Shown here: positions 33,400 through 41,611 of the stretch, one piece after another | How positions within the stretch are numbered: position 1 is the first letter of the stretch | How the letters are laid out: every line of letters begins with the position of its first letter | NCBI GenBank assembly: GCA_965199235.1 | Contig: CBDAQU010000002.1 | Location: 1,860,001-1,924,000, forward strand | DNA: 64,000 nt | Direction: 5' to 3' | Source of the DNA: BOG-908 sp965199235 | Lineage (GTDB): Bacteria > Pseudomonadota > Alphaproteobacteria > Acetobacterales > Acetobacteraceae | Made by a program: the position numbers and the translations under genes | Notes under the pieces: generated by a model | The model's input: only the letters and a program-made list of their open reading frames with translations | Database searches by the model: none | Told to the model about the DNA's origin: nothing

Positions 33400-34262
33400 G
33401 TGGGGGCCGGCGGCGTGGCGCTGTAATCGTAGAAGCCGCGGCCCGATTTGCGGCCGAGCCAGCCGGCTTCGACGTATTTCACCAGCAGGGGGCTGGGGCG
33501 GTATTTCGTGTCCGCCATGCCCTGATGCAGCACCTGCATGATGGCCAGGCAGGTATCCAGACCGATGAAATCGGCCAGCTCCAGTGGCCCCATCGGGTGG
33601 TTGCAGCCGAGTTTCAGCGCCGTGTCGATGGCGGCGACGGAGCCCACGCCCTCGTGCAGCGCGGTCACCGCCTCGTTGATCATCGGCATCAGGATTCGGT
33701 TTGCCATGAAGCCGGGGAAATCCTCGGACAGCGCGGTGGCCTTGCCCATCCTCTCTGCCAGGGCCGCGACGGCCTGGTACGTCGCGTCGTCGGTGGCGAT
33801 GCCGCGTATCACCTCGACCAGCCGCATCACCGGCACAGGGTTGAAGAAATGCATGCCGATGAAGCGGCCCGGCCGGTCGGTGGAGGCCGCGAGCCGGGTG
33901 ATGGATATCGACGAGGTGTTGGTGGCGAGGATGCAGTCCGGCCGGAGGTGCGGAATCGCGCTCTGGAAGATGGCGCGCTTGACCTCCTCCCGCTCGGTGG
34001 CCGCTTCGATGACGATGTCGGCGTCCGCGAACCCTTCGAAGCCATCGAGCTTGGCGATGCGGCCGATGGCTGCCTCGCGCTGGTCGGCAGAAAGCGTGCC
34101 TTTGGCGACCTGACGGTCGAGGTTGCGGCCGATTGTCGCAACCGCCCTGGTGACCGCATCGGCGCTGGCGTCCAGCAGCAGCACGCCCAGCCCGGCCAGT
34201 GCTGCGACGTGGGCTATGCCGTTGCCCATCTGCCCGGCCCCGACCACGCCGACTACCTGCAT
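33393..34262 (-). CDS. hbd: 3-hydroxybutyryl-CoA dehydrogenase
   Basis: The enzyme interconverts acetoacetyl-CoA and 3-hydroxybutyryl-CoA with NAD(P). The 289-residue product has the Rossmann motif GVVGAGQMGNGIA at the start, ATNTSSISIT, the catalytic HFFNPVPVM (His) and NHPMGPLELADFIGLD. It lies downstream of etfB-etfA in the same direction, though a 316-bp gap with a family B repeat separates them. ATG 34262 is chosen; ATG 34280 would add six residues. Confidence 0.94.
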   Translation of the reverse strand: MQVVGVVGAGQMGNGIAHVAALAGLGVLLLDASADAVTRAVATIGRNLDRQVAKGTLSADQREAAIGRIAKLDGFEGFADADIVIEAATEREEVKRAIFQSAIPHLRPDCILATNTSSISITRLAASTDRPGRFIGMHFFNPVPVMRLVEVIRGIATDDATYQAVAALAERMGKATALSEDFPGFMANRILMPMINEAVTALHEGVGSVAAIDTALKLGCNHPMGPLELADFIGLDTCLAIMQVLHQGMADTKYRPSPLLVKYVEAGWLGRKSGRGFYDYSATPPAPTR

Positions 34263-34440
34263 CCTATGCCCTATCCCCATCGAACGATCTTATTCCGGCG
34301 TAAGCCAGGCAAGAAGCGTGAGCTACGCAAGAATCCAACGCGAACACCACGAAGACTTACAAAGGTACCAGCAAGCCAGCGCCTATCAGACGATGCTGGT
34401 GGTCATCGCGATCTTGGTGGTCTCCGTTTCATTCTTGCCT

Positions 34441-34556
34441 TGGACCGGTTCACGCAGAGTGTCCGCGAGCGCGCGGGCGTCAAACCGGTCAGGCCCTGTT
34501 TTGGCGAGCAATGTCGTCACTCCGACTACTTCAGCCTGCGTGACATTGCTCTAGCG
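34441..34556 (-). repeat. Dispersed repeat, family B, full copy (inverted)
   Basis: Shares GACCGGTT-CACG, AAACCGGTC, GCAATGTCGTCACTCCGAC and CAGCCTGCGTGACATTGCTC with the other copies. The remaining part of gap 34263-34578 (34263-34440) shows no gene or clear signal. Confidence 0.75.
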
Positions 34557-34578
34557 TCCTCGAAGCACCGCATCCATT

Positions 34579-35514
34579 TCAGGCGCGTTCCAGTTCGGCC
34601 TTCAGCTCGGGGATCGCGGTGAACAGGTCCGCCACCAGGCCGTAATCGGCGACCTGGAAGATCGGCGCCTCCTCGTCCTTGTTGATGGCGACGATCACCT
34701 TGCTGTCCTTCATGCCGGCCAGATGCTGGATGGCGCCGGAGATGCCGATCGCCATGTAGAGCTCGGGGGCGACGATCTTGCCGGTCTGGCCCACCTGATA
34801 GTCGTTTGGCACGTAGCCGGCGTCCACCGCCGCGCGCGAGGCGCCGACTGCGGCGCCCAGCCTGTCGGCGATCGGGTCCAGCAGGTGGAAGTTTTCGCCG
34901 TTCTGCATGCCACGGCCGCCCGAGATCACCACGCGGGCGGCCGTCAGCTCCGGGCGCTCGCTCTTGGACAGTTCGGCCGAGACGAAGCGGGAGGTGCCGG
35001 TGTTGCCGGCATCCGTCACGTCCTCGATGGTGGCGCTGCCGCCCTCTGCCGGCACTGGATCGAAGCTGGCGGCGCGGACGGTGATCACCTTCTTGCTGTC
35101 GGACGATTTCACGGTGGCCAGCGCATTGCCGGCGTAGATCGGCCGCACGAAGGTGTCGGCGTCCTCCACGCCCGCTATGTCGCTGATCGGCTGCACGTCC
35201 AGCAGGGCGGCGACCCGCGGCATCACGTTCTTGCCGGTGGCGGTCGAAGCCGACAGCAGATGCGTGTAGCCGGGCGCCAGCGCCACCAGCAGCGCCGCCA
35301 TCGGCTCGGCGAGCGCGTGGGTGTAGCCGGCGGCGTCCGCGTGCAGCACCTTGGTCACGCCCGGCAGCTTGGCCGCCGCCTGGGCCGCGTCGCCCACCTT
35401 GTAGCCGACGACCAGGGCGTGCACCTCGCCGAGCTTTCCAGCGGCCGCGACGGCGCTGCGCGAGGGCTGCTTGATCAGGCCGTTCTCGTGATCGATGAGG
35501 ACGAGTGCGGTCAT
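34579..35514 (-). CDS. etfA: Electron transfer flavoprotein alpha subunit
   Basis: EtfA with EtfB shuttles electrons from acyl-CoA and other dehydrogenases to ETF-ubiquinone oxidoreductase. The 311-residue product has the FAD-binding C-terminal domain with SGGRGMQNGENFHLLDPIAD, the YQVGQTGKIVAPELYMAIGI motif and GISGAIQHLAGM. It follows etfB with a 2-base gap. The start at 35514 is the ATG at the beginning of TALVLIDHENG. Confidence 0.96.
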   Translation of the reverse strand: MTALVLIDHENGLIKQPSRSAVAAAGKLGEVHALVVGYKVGDAAQAAAKLPGVTKVLHADAAGYTHALAEPMAALLVALAPGYTHLLSASTATGKNVMPRVAALLDVQPISDIAGVEDADTFVRPIYAGNALATVKSSDSKKVITVRAASFDPVPAEGGSATIEDVTDAGNTGTSRFVSAELSKSERPELTAARVVISGGRGMQNGENFHLLDPIADRLGAAVGASRAAVDAGYVPNDYQVGQTGKIVAPELYMAIGISGAIQHLAGMKDSKVIVAINKDEEAPIFQVADYGLVADLFTAIPELKAELERA

Positions 35515-35516
35515 GT

Positions 35517-36266
35517 CTATATAACTTTCGCTTCGTTGCGCAGCTTGCTGACCAGCTCGGCGACTGACCCCACCTTCTTGCCGGCGATGCGCTTGGGCGG
35601 CTCGACCACCTTCAGCGTGGTCAGGCGCGGTGCCGGATCCACGCCGAGATCGGCTGGCTTGACCGTCTCGATAGGCTTCTTGCGCGCCTTCATGATGTTG
35701 GGCAGGCTGGCATAGCGCGGTTCGTTCAGCCGCAAATCGGCCGTCACGATAGCGGGCAAGGTGAGCGCCACCGTCTCCAGCCCGCCATCGACCTCGCGCG
35801 TCACCGTCGCGGTGTCTCCCTCGATGGCGATCTTGCTGGCAAAGGTGCCCTGCGGCCAACCGAGCAATGCGGCCAGCATCTGGCCGGTGGCGTTCATGTC
35901 GTCGTCGATGGCCTGCTTGCCCATGATCACCATGCCGGGGCTTTCCTTGCCGACCAGCGCGCGCAGCATCTTGGCCACCGCCAGCGGCTCGGGGCTCGCG
36001 TCGGTCTCGACCAGTATGCCGCGATCGGCACCCATGGCGAGTGCCGTGCGGATGGTTTCCTGGCAGGCGGGGACGCCGATGGAGACGACCACGATCTCGG
36101 TTGCGACGCCACGCTCCTTCAGCCGCACCGCTTCCTCGATGGCGATCTCGTCGAACGGGTTCATCGCCATCTTTACGCCGGCGAGTTCGACGCCGGTCTG
36201 GTCCGATTTGACGCGGACCTTCACGTTGTAGTCGACAACCCGCTTGACGGGCACCAGGAGCTTCAT
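35517..36266 (-). CDS. etfB: Electron transfer flavoprotein beta subunit
   Basis: EtfB binds AMP and contacts the dehydrogenase partners. The 249-residue product begins MKLLVPVKRVVDYNVKV and contains NPFDEIAIEEAVRLKE, MGKQAIDDDMNATGQMLAA (AMP loop) and the ETF-beta signature region VTADLRLNEPRYASLPNIMK with ARKK. The start at 36266 is preferred to an upstream in-frame ATG because the family begins here. It is first in the etfB-etfA pair. Confidence 0.96.
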   Translation of the reverse strand: MKLLVPVKRVVDYNVKVRVKSDQTGVELAGVKMAMNPFDEIAIEEAVRLKERGVATEIVVVSIGVPACQETIRTALAMGADRGILVETDASPEPLAVAKMLRALVGKESPGMVIMGKQAIDDDMNATGQMLAALLGWPQGTFASKIAIEGDTATVTREVDGGLETVALTLPAIVTADLRLNEPRYASLPNIMKARKKPIETVKPADLGVDPAPRLTTLKVVEPPKRIAGKKVGSVAELVSKLRNEAKVI

Positions 36267-36374
36267 CGGTTTTCTACTGTCTTGGTTGTGTGGCGTCGTT
36301 AAACGCAGATAAGGGGCGGGTGTTTGCAGTGTCAAACCTTCCCAGCCGACAGGCGGCAGCCGTCAGTCGTCGGA

Positions 36375-37994
36375 CTACTTCGAGGTGATGTGGATGCCGA
36401 GCATCTGCGCGCGGGCGGGCACGGAGGCCTGCGCCACCTGGGCGAAGGTGGTTTTCTGCGGCGGGTCCATGGTGACGGTCAGGGTGCCGGGGTGGTTGAG
36501 GAAGTTGGTGACCTGGTCGGCGGCGTCCGGCTGGTTCGGCAGCATCAGCCCCAGCGTCAGCACCGGCATCGCAAGCTGGGCACGCACCACGTCCGGAGTG
36601 CTGTGCGTCTGCGCCGCGGTCACCGCGATCAGACGGTTGGTCAGGCTGTGGTCCTCGTAGACGATCCCGGCATGGTCCAGCGTGGTGGCCATCAGGGCAG
36701 CCAGCGGCTGTGCCGGCGTGGCAAGGGCAGCATCGTAGCCGGAAAAACGCCCCTGAACATGCAGGGTGCAGAGGCCGCGCAGCACGATCTCCTCGCTGAC
36801 GGTGCTGGGCACGCCCCCCTGCGTGGTGCCCCCCTGCGTCGTATTGGCCTGCATCGTCGACGTGGCGTCGACGTCCATGGTGATGGCGTTCATTCCGAAG
36901 GCGGCGAGCGAGGCTGCCGCGGCTGGCGGAACGATCATCTTGCCGATGCTCAAGGTCAGACCGTGGATCGACCCGCTTCCGCCGGACGGGCCGGCATCGG
37001 CCAGCGTCTGGGTCGCGTGCATGTCCTGCAAGGCGAGATGCGGGCCGGAACCGGCGTCGAGCGTCGCGTCGGCCAGTCCGAACGATTCGTAGGTCACGTG
37101 CCCGAGCAGGCCGCGGTCGGCGTGGCCGGTCCGGCGGATCGCTTCCAGCACGCTGCGCAGGTTGGCGCTTTTGACGTCGAAGCCGCCGATCGTGACATGC
37201 ACCGGCACGCCTCTGGGCTTGCCGTCCCCGTCCAGCATGGCGGTCTTGATGGCGAGCGAGCCGAGCTTGCCGGAATCGTAATCGCTGATCGCCATGGAGG
37301 CGACCGACATCGCGCCCTTTGCCGGCTGCACCTGGCTGGGCTGGGCCTGGTCGCTCTGGGCCTGGTCGCTCTGGGCCCTGTCGCTCTGGGCTTGGTCGTT
37401 CTGGGCTTGGTCGTTCTGGGCTGCCGCTACGGTCAGGTCGGCGTCGCGCGCCTCCATCGTGTCGGCCCCGAGCGCCAGCGCGGCGTCGGCCAGGAACTCC
37501 GGCTTGACGCGGTTTTCCTCGGTTGGCGGCAGCATGAACGGCCGGCCGCTGAGCCGGTGCAGCGTCACGCTGCGGATGACCAAGTTGCCCTGCTGCGGAC
37601 CCTGAACGATGAAGCGCACGTTCTGTGCGGACGCGTCCGCGATCAGCAGCTTCCGGTCGGTCCAGGCCGGCTTGCCGCCAGGATAGAAGCCGGGATCGAA
37701 CACGTCCTGCACCGCGCGGTCGTCTGCGCCTGAGACGGTCACCGCATCCGCGGTGACGATGGTGGCGCCGCTGCGGGTCACCACGACTGCATGCACGGTG
37801 GCAGCACTGGTGAGCGGGTTGTAGTCGACCGCGCCGTGGCGGACCGCGTAACCCGGCGGCAGGCGGGCGACGAACTGGTCGATGCCCTGGTCGAGAGCCT
37901 GTGCCGCCTGATGCCGCGTCACCGCGCGAAAGCCGAAGAAGCCCGCCACGACGATGAGCGCGCAGGCGCCGAGAATGAGAACGCGCCGCTGCAT
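36375..37994 (-). CDS. Membrane-anchored periplasmic protein with Gln/Asp repeats, function unknown
   Basis: The 539-residue product has an N-terminal signal-anchor helix (about 4-22), then a long beta-rich periplasmic part. Around residues 190-222 lies a low-complexity insert of five-residue repeats (AQNDQ, AQSDQ and variants), encoded by 15-bp tandem DNA repeats at about 37330-37425. The architecture recalls DUF945/AsmA-like envelope proteins, but no signature is certain. It is transcribed alone. The 296-bp gap upstream (37995-38290) shows no further gene. Confidence 0.7.
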   Translation of the reverse strand: MQRRVLILGACALIVVAGFFGFRAVTRHQAAQALDQGIDQFVARLPPGYAVRHGAVDYNPLTSAATVHAVVVTRSGATIVTADAVTVSGADDRAVQDVFDPGFYPGGKPAWTDRKLLIADASAQNVRFIVQGPQQGNLVIRSVTLHRLSGRPFMLPPTEENRVKPEFLADAALALGADTMEARDADLTVAAAQNDQAQNDQAQSDRAQSDQAQSDQAQPSQVQPAKGAMSVASMAISDYDSGKLGSLAIKTAMLDGDGKPRGVPVHVTIGGFDVKSANLRSVLEAIRRTGHADRGLLGHVTYESFGLADATLDAGSGPHLALQDMHATQTLADAGPSGGSGSIHGLTLSIGKMIVPPAAAASLAAFGMNAITMDVDATSTMQANTTQGGTTQGGVPSTVSEEIVLRGLCTLHVQGRFSGYDAALATPAQPLAALMATTLDHAGIVYEDHSLTNRLIAVTAAQTHSTPDVVRAQLAMPVLTLGLMLPNQPDAADQVTNFLNHPGTLTVTMDPPQKTTFAQVAQASVPARAQMLGIHITSK

Positions 37995-38290
37995 CGTAGA
38001 GCTTCCATAATGTCTGAGCGTTACGTTACCGGCCGCGGCGTCGTTCTGGAAGCCTCCGCCAGGCCGGCGCCACGCTGGTGCACATGGTCCACAGTGCCCC
38101 TGCACGTTCGATAGCTGGTGATCCTGGCATATCGGTAGGCCGCGCCTGGCCAATGAGGGTGCGCTACGGCTCCGATCCCAACAGTCAGACCGTCGACGGC
38201 TGAAACGCTTGCCGCTTGAACCGTGCAGGATCTTGCCCGGGTGATCGTGACCGAAGCGGGGGCGATGCGAGAGGGACGTCCGGAGTTGAC

Positions 38291-38881
38291 CTAAACCTCG
38301 CCCCGCAGCCGGCGCGCCAGGTGCACCAGCATGGCAGCCGTCGCACCCCAGATGTGGTGCTCGGCATGCGGCCACACCCAGTACTGGCGCAGCGTGCCGC
38401 GAGACATCGCACTGTGCCGCTGCGGCGCATCGGGATCGAGCAGGACGGCGAGCGGAAGCTGGAACACCGCCTCCACCTCCTGCGCCGACGGGCGGGACAC
38501 GAAACCCTGGCTGAGCAGTGCCAGCACCGGAGTGACGCGGTAGGACGTGATGGTGACGTAGTCGCGCAGCCGGCCGAGCAGTTCGGCGTGGGAGGGATCG
38601 AGCCCCACCTCCTCCTGCGCCTCGCGCAGGGCCGCGGCTTCCGGGCTTGCATCGCCAGGGTCGATGCGGCCGCCCGGAAAGCTCACTTGGCCGGAATGCT
38701 GGCGCAGGTGGGCGGTGCGCTTGGTCAGCAGGATGCCGGGCGCAGGGCCGGCGACGATGCCGACCAGAACGGCTGCCGGCACCAGGGCAGGATGGTCGGG
38801 CAGCTCGCTGTCCGGCGTCACCGTGGCTGGGTCGATCGGGTCCGGGCCGGACAGCCGGGCGCGCAGCTCGTCAGGGCTCAA
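38291..38881 (-). CDS. Nudix hydrolase, probable CoA diphosphatase
   Basis: The 196-residue product contains the Nudix box region FPGGRIDPGDASPEAAALRE with AQEEVGL, in the form typical of CoA pyrophosphatases (NudL type). It is preceded by LLTKRTAHLRQHSGQVS, the UPF0035 motif of that group. It would cleave CoA or related nucleotides to phosphopantetheine and 3',5'-ADP. The start is most likely TTG 38881, whose TTGA overlaps the stop of the DUF1285 gene; no ATG exists in frame nearby that fits the family. Confidence 0.88.
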   Translation of the reverse strand: MSPDELRARLSGPDPIDPATVTPDSELPDHPALVPAAVLVGIVAGPAPGILLTKRTAHLRQHSGQVSFPGGRIDPGDASPEAAALREAQEEVGLDPSHAELLGRLRDYVTITSYRVTPVLALLSQGFVSRPSAQEVEAVFQLPLAVLLDPDAPQRHSAMSRGTLRQYWVWPHAEHHIWGATAAMLVHLARRLRGEV

Positions 38882-39498
38882 TCGTCTGTCGGCACGAGGT
38901 CGCCGAGTGGGAAGAACACGCCGCAGCTCCACACGCCCAGCTTCTGCTGGCCGCCCACGACGCCCGGAACGGCCAGGGCGACCAGCTCGTAATAGACCGG
39001 GCGGGAGATGCGGGCTTCCAGACGATGCCCGCCCTGGCCGTCGCGGATGTGGATGTAGGGTACGGGTTCGCAGGTCAGCGCGTTATGGGCCACGCGCAAC
39101 GCGTGCTCGGGTCCTGCGGTCACCACCTGGTCGACGTTGGTGCGGAAGGACAGGCACTGGTCGCGCCCGCTGCCGCAGCGTTTCCAGTCCATCTCGACGG
39201 CGATCCAGGGCGTGTCCTCCACCTGGATGCGGCCGCGCTCGACGGGGGTTTCCAGGAAGTAGTCGCCCGCCGCGTCGCGCGTCAGCACGCTGCTGAACAG
39301 GCAGACCAGCTCCTTCCTGCCGATCGGGCTGCCACGGTACAGCCAGGTGCCGTCCCGCTGCACCAGGAACGGCATGTCGCCGCATTCCTGCCGCGGGCGC
39401 TTGGGACGGATACTCATCTCGGATGGCACCACGATGGGCTCGCTTGGGCGGAGAAGGGCGCGGTTCATGGCAGGCGGTCCGCCAGGATAGAGGTCCAT
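38878..39498 (-). CDS. DUF1285 protein
   Basis: The 206-residue product matches DUF1285: CGDMPFLVQRDGTWLYRGSP, IGRKELVCLFSSVL, PVERGRIQVEDTPWIAVEMD and a late VGVWSCGVFFPLG-like ending. The function is unknown; it commonly precedes the CoA-diphosphatase gene in alphaproteobacteria. Start 39498 has GGGGG a few bases upstream; ATG 39468 is an alternative. The 3' end overlaps the Nudix start. Confidence 0.87.
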   Translation of the reverse strand: MDLYPGGPPAMNRALLRPSEPIVVPSEMSIRPKRPRQECGDMPFLVQRDGTWLYRGSPIGRKELVCLFSSVLTRDAAGDYFLETPVERGRIQVEDTPWIAVEMDWKRCGSGRDQCLSFRTNVDQVVTAGPEHALRVAHNALTCEPVPYIHIRDGQGGHRLEARISRPVYYELVALAVPGVVGGQQKLGVWSCGVFFPLGDLVPTDD

Positions 39499-39658
39499 CG
39501 CATACCCCCGATATTGGGAGCGGCCGGCCGGGTATGTAATAGCGCCGCGCCGATTTCGAGGGGGGTGTGGTGCTCGCGTGGCTGGACGGCGGCTTCGCGG
39601 CGGTTGCAGATTGCCGGTGCGGGCCACAATTCCCTTACAGTAACGGCAGGACCTTCGC

Positions 39659-40639
39659 TTGCAGGACACTCTGATCGCCGATGCGGACCGGCTGCTGGCC
39701 TCCGTCTCGGCTGCGCGGACGGAAATCGGGCGTGTGATCTTCGGCCAGGCCGAGGTGGTGGAGCAGACCCTGGTGGCGCTGCTGGCCGGCGGGCACGCGC
39801 TGCTGGTGGGCGTGCCTGGCCTCGGCAAGACCCTGCTGGTCGAGACGCTCGGCACCGTGCTGGGGCTGGACCGCCGCCGGGTGCAGTTCACCCCCGACCT
39901 GATGCCGGCCGACATCACCGGCAGCGAGGTGCTGGAGGAGGGCGAGGGCGGCCGACGCAGCTTCCGCTTCGTGCAGGGACCGATCTTCTGCCAGCTGCTG
40001 ATGGCCGACGAGATCAACCGCGCCAGCCCTCGTACCCAGTCGGCATTGCTGCAGGCGATGCAGGAGCGCCGCGTGGCGGTGGGCGGGGTGGACCACGCGC
40101 TGCCCGCGCCGTTCCACGTGCTGGCCACGCAAAACCCGATCGAGCAGGAGGGCACCTATCCCCTGCCGGAGGCGCAGCTCGACCGTTTCCTGCTGCAGGT
40201 GCAGATCGGCTACCCGGACGCCGGCGACGAGCGGGCGATGCTGCTGGCCACCACAGGCGCCGATGCGGCGGTGGCGCGCCCCGTCCTGGCGCCGGACGAC
40301 CTGGTGCGCGCGCAGGCGCTGGTCAGGCTGATCCCGGTGGGCGAGCAGGTGGTCGACGCCATCCTGGCCCTGGTGCGCGGCGCCAGGCCGGAGACGGCGG
40401 ACGACGCGGGCGTGCGACGGCACGTGTCCTGGGGCCCCGGTCCGAGGGCCGCGCAGTCGCTGATGCTGGCGGCGCGCGCCCGCGCTCTGCTGGACGGCAG
40501 GTTGTCGCCCAGCCTGGACGACGTCGCGGCGCTGGCGCAGCCGGTGATGCGCCACCGCATGGCGCTGGGTTTTTCCGCGCGGGCGGAGGGCGTGTCGCTG
40601 CCCTCGGTGATCGACACCCTCGTTGCCCGGCTTGGATGA
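39659..40639 (+). CDS. MoxR family AAA+ ATPase
   Basis: MoxR ATPases act as chaperones for VWA-domain proteins. The 326-residue product has Walker A GVPGLGKT (51-58), Walker B LLMADEINRASPRTQSALL with the following sensor ATQNPIEQEGTYPLPEAQLD. The start is TTG 39659, with GGCAGGA about seven bases upstream. It heads a run of four genes (DUF58, BatA/DUF4159, VWA/GATase-like), a standard alphaproteobacterial envelope operon. The first gap (39499-39658) between it and the divergent DUF1285 gene probably holds both promoters. Confidence 0.94.
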   Translation: MQDTLIADADRLLASVSAARTEIGRVIFGQAEVVEQTLVALLAGGHALLVGVPGLGKTLLVETLGTVLGLDRRRVQFTPDLMPADITGSEVLEEGEGGRRSFRFVQGPIFCQLLMADEINRASPRTQSALLQAMQERRVAVGGVDHALPAPFHVLATQNPIEQEGTYPLPEAQLDRFLLQVQIGYPDAGDERAMLLATTGADAAVARPVLAPDDLVRAQALVRLIPVGEQVVDAILALVRGARPETADDAGVRRHVSWGPGPRAAQSLMLAARARALLDGRLSPSLDDVAALAQPVMRHRMALGFSARAEGVSLPSVIDTLVARLG

Positions 40640-40756
40640 ATCTCGACCTGTGTCGAAGCAAGAAGGGTTGACCACGACGACGCGAACCGAACGCAGAGGT
40701 GCAGCCGTTCGTGGTACATCGCCCGCTGGCGGTCCGACGCCTGGCGTCGGCTCCTG

Positions 40757-41611
40757 ATGCGTCACCAGGCAGAGGCGCTCGCATCGAGGTTGCCGCCGTT
40801 GATGGTCGCCGCCGACCAGGTGGCCTCCACCGTCGCGCAAGGCGTGCACGGCCGGCGCAGGATCGGCACCGGCGACAGTTTCTGGCAGTTCCGGCCGTTC
40901 GTGACCGGCGATGCCGCGACACGCATCGACTGGCGGCAATCGGCCAAATCCGACCGCGCCTACGTGCGCGACATGGAGTGGGAGGCGGCGCAGACCGTCT
41001 GCCTGTGGCGCGACGCCTCCCCAAGCATGGCCTGGCGCTCTGGCCGGTCGCTGCCGGAGAAGCGCGAGCGGGCCGAGCTGCTGCTGCTGGCGCTGACGTC
41101 GCTGCTGGCGCGCGCCGGCGAGCAGGTGAGGCTGATCGGGGTCGATGGGCGCAGGTTCTGCGGCAGGACCGCGCTGGAGGGTGTGTGGCAGGCCCTGCCG
41201 GGACGCGGCGAGGGGCTGCCGGAAGCGGCCGGGGCGCTGCCGCGGCACGCAGCCGTGGCCCTGTTCGGCGACTTCCTCTCGCCGCTTGCCGACATCCAGG
41301 CCTGCGTGTCGCGCCTGGCGGGCGTGCCGGTGCGCGGCCACGTCATGATGGTGCTCGACCCGGCGGAGGTGGCGCTGCCCTATGACGGTCGGGTGCGGTT
41401 CCGCGGCCTGGAGGGCGAGGCGGAGGCGGTGGTGCCCCGCGTCGAAGGGGTGCGGGACGCCTACGGCGCGGCGCTGGCGGCGCAGCAGGCCGGGTTGGCC
41501 GCCATCTGCGCGGCGGCTGGCTTCGGCTTCACGGTGCACCATACCGACCACCCGCCCGAGACCGCGTTGACGGCGCTATGGACGGCGCTGGACGCCGGGA
41601 GCGCACGGTGA
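40757..41611 (+). CDS. DUF58 protein (MoxR-associated)
   Basis: The 284-residue product has the DUF58 core: GRRRIGTGDSFWQFRPFVTG, DAATRIDWRQSAKSD and then a VWA-like portion with WRDASPSMAW in place of the DxSxS metal site. Its partner is the MoxR ATPase encoded 117 bp upstream. Its stop overlaps the GTG of the next gene (GTGA), which indicates translational coupling. The role is inferred to be in envelope assembly. Confidence 0.92.
   Translation: MRHQAEALASRLPPLMVAADQVASTVAQGVHGRRRIGTGDSFWQFRPFVTGDAATRIDWRQSAKSDRAYVRDMEWEAAQTVCLWRDASPSMAWRSGRSLPEKRERAELLLLALTSLLARAGEQVRLIGVDGRRFCGRTALEGVWQALPGRGEGLPEAAGALPRHAAVALFGDFLSPLADIQACVSRLAGVPVRGHVMMVLDPAEVALPYDGRVRFRGLEGEAEAVVPRVEGVRDAYGAALAAQQAGLAAICAAAGFGFTVHHTDHPPETALTALWTALDAGSAR

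Noticed and set aside
32364..34622. 752-codon plus-strand frame spanning the GAF-like protein and hbd
   Set aside because: It crosses two convincing minus-strand genes and a repeat, and its product lacks any recognisable domain.
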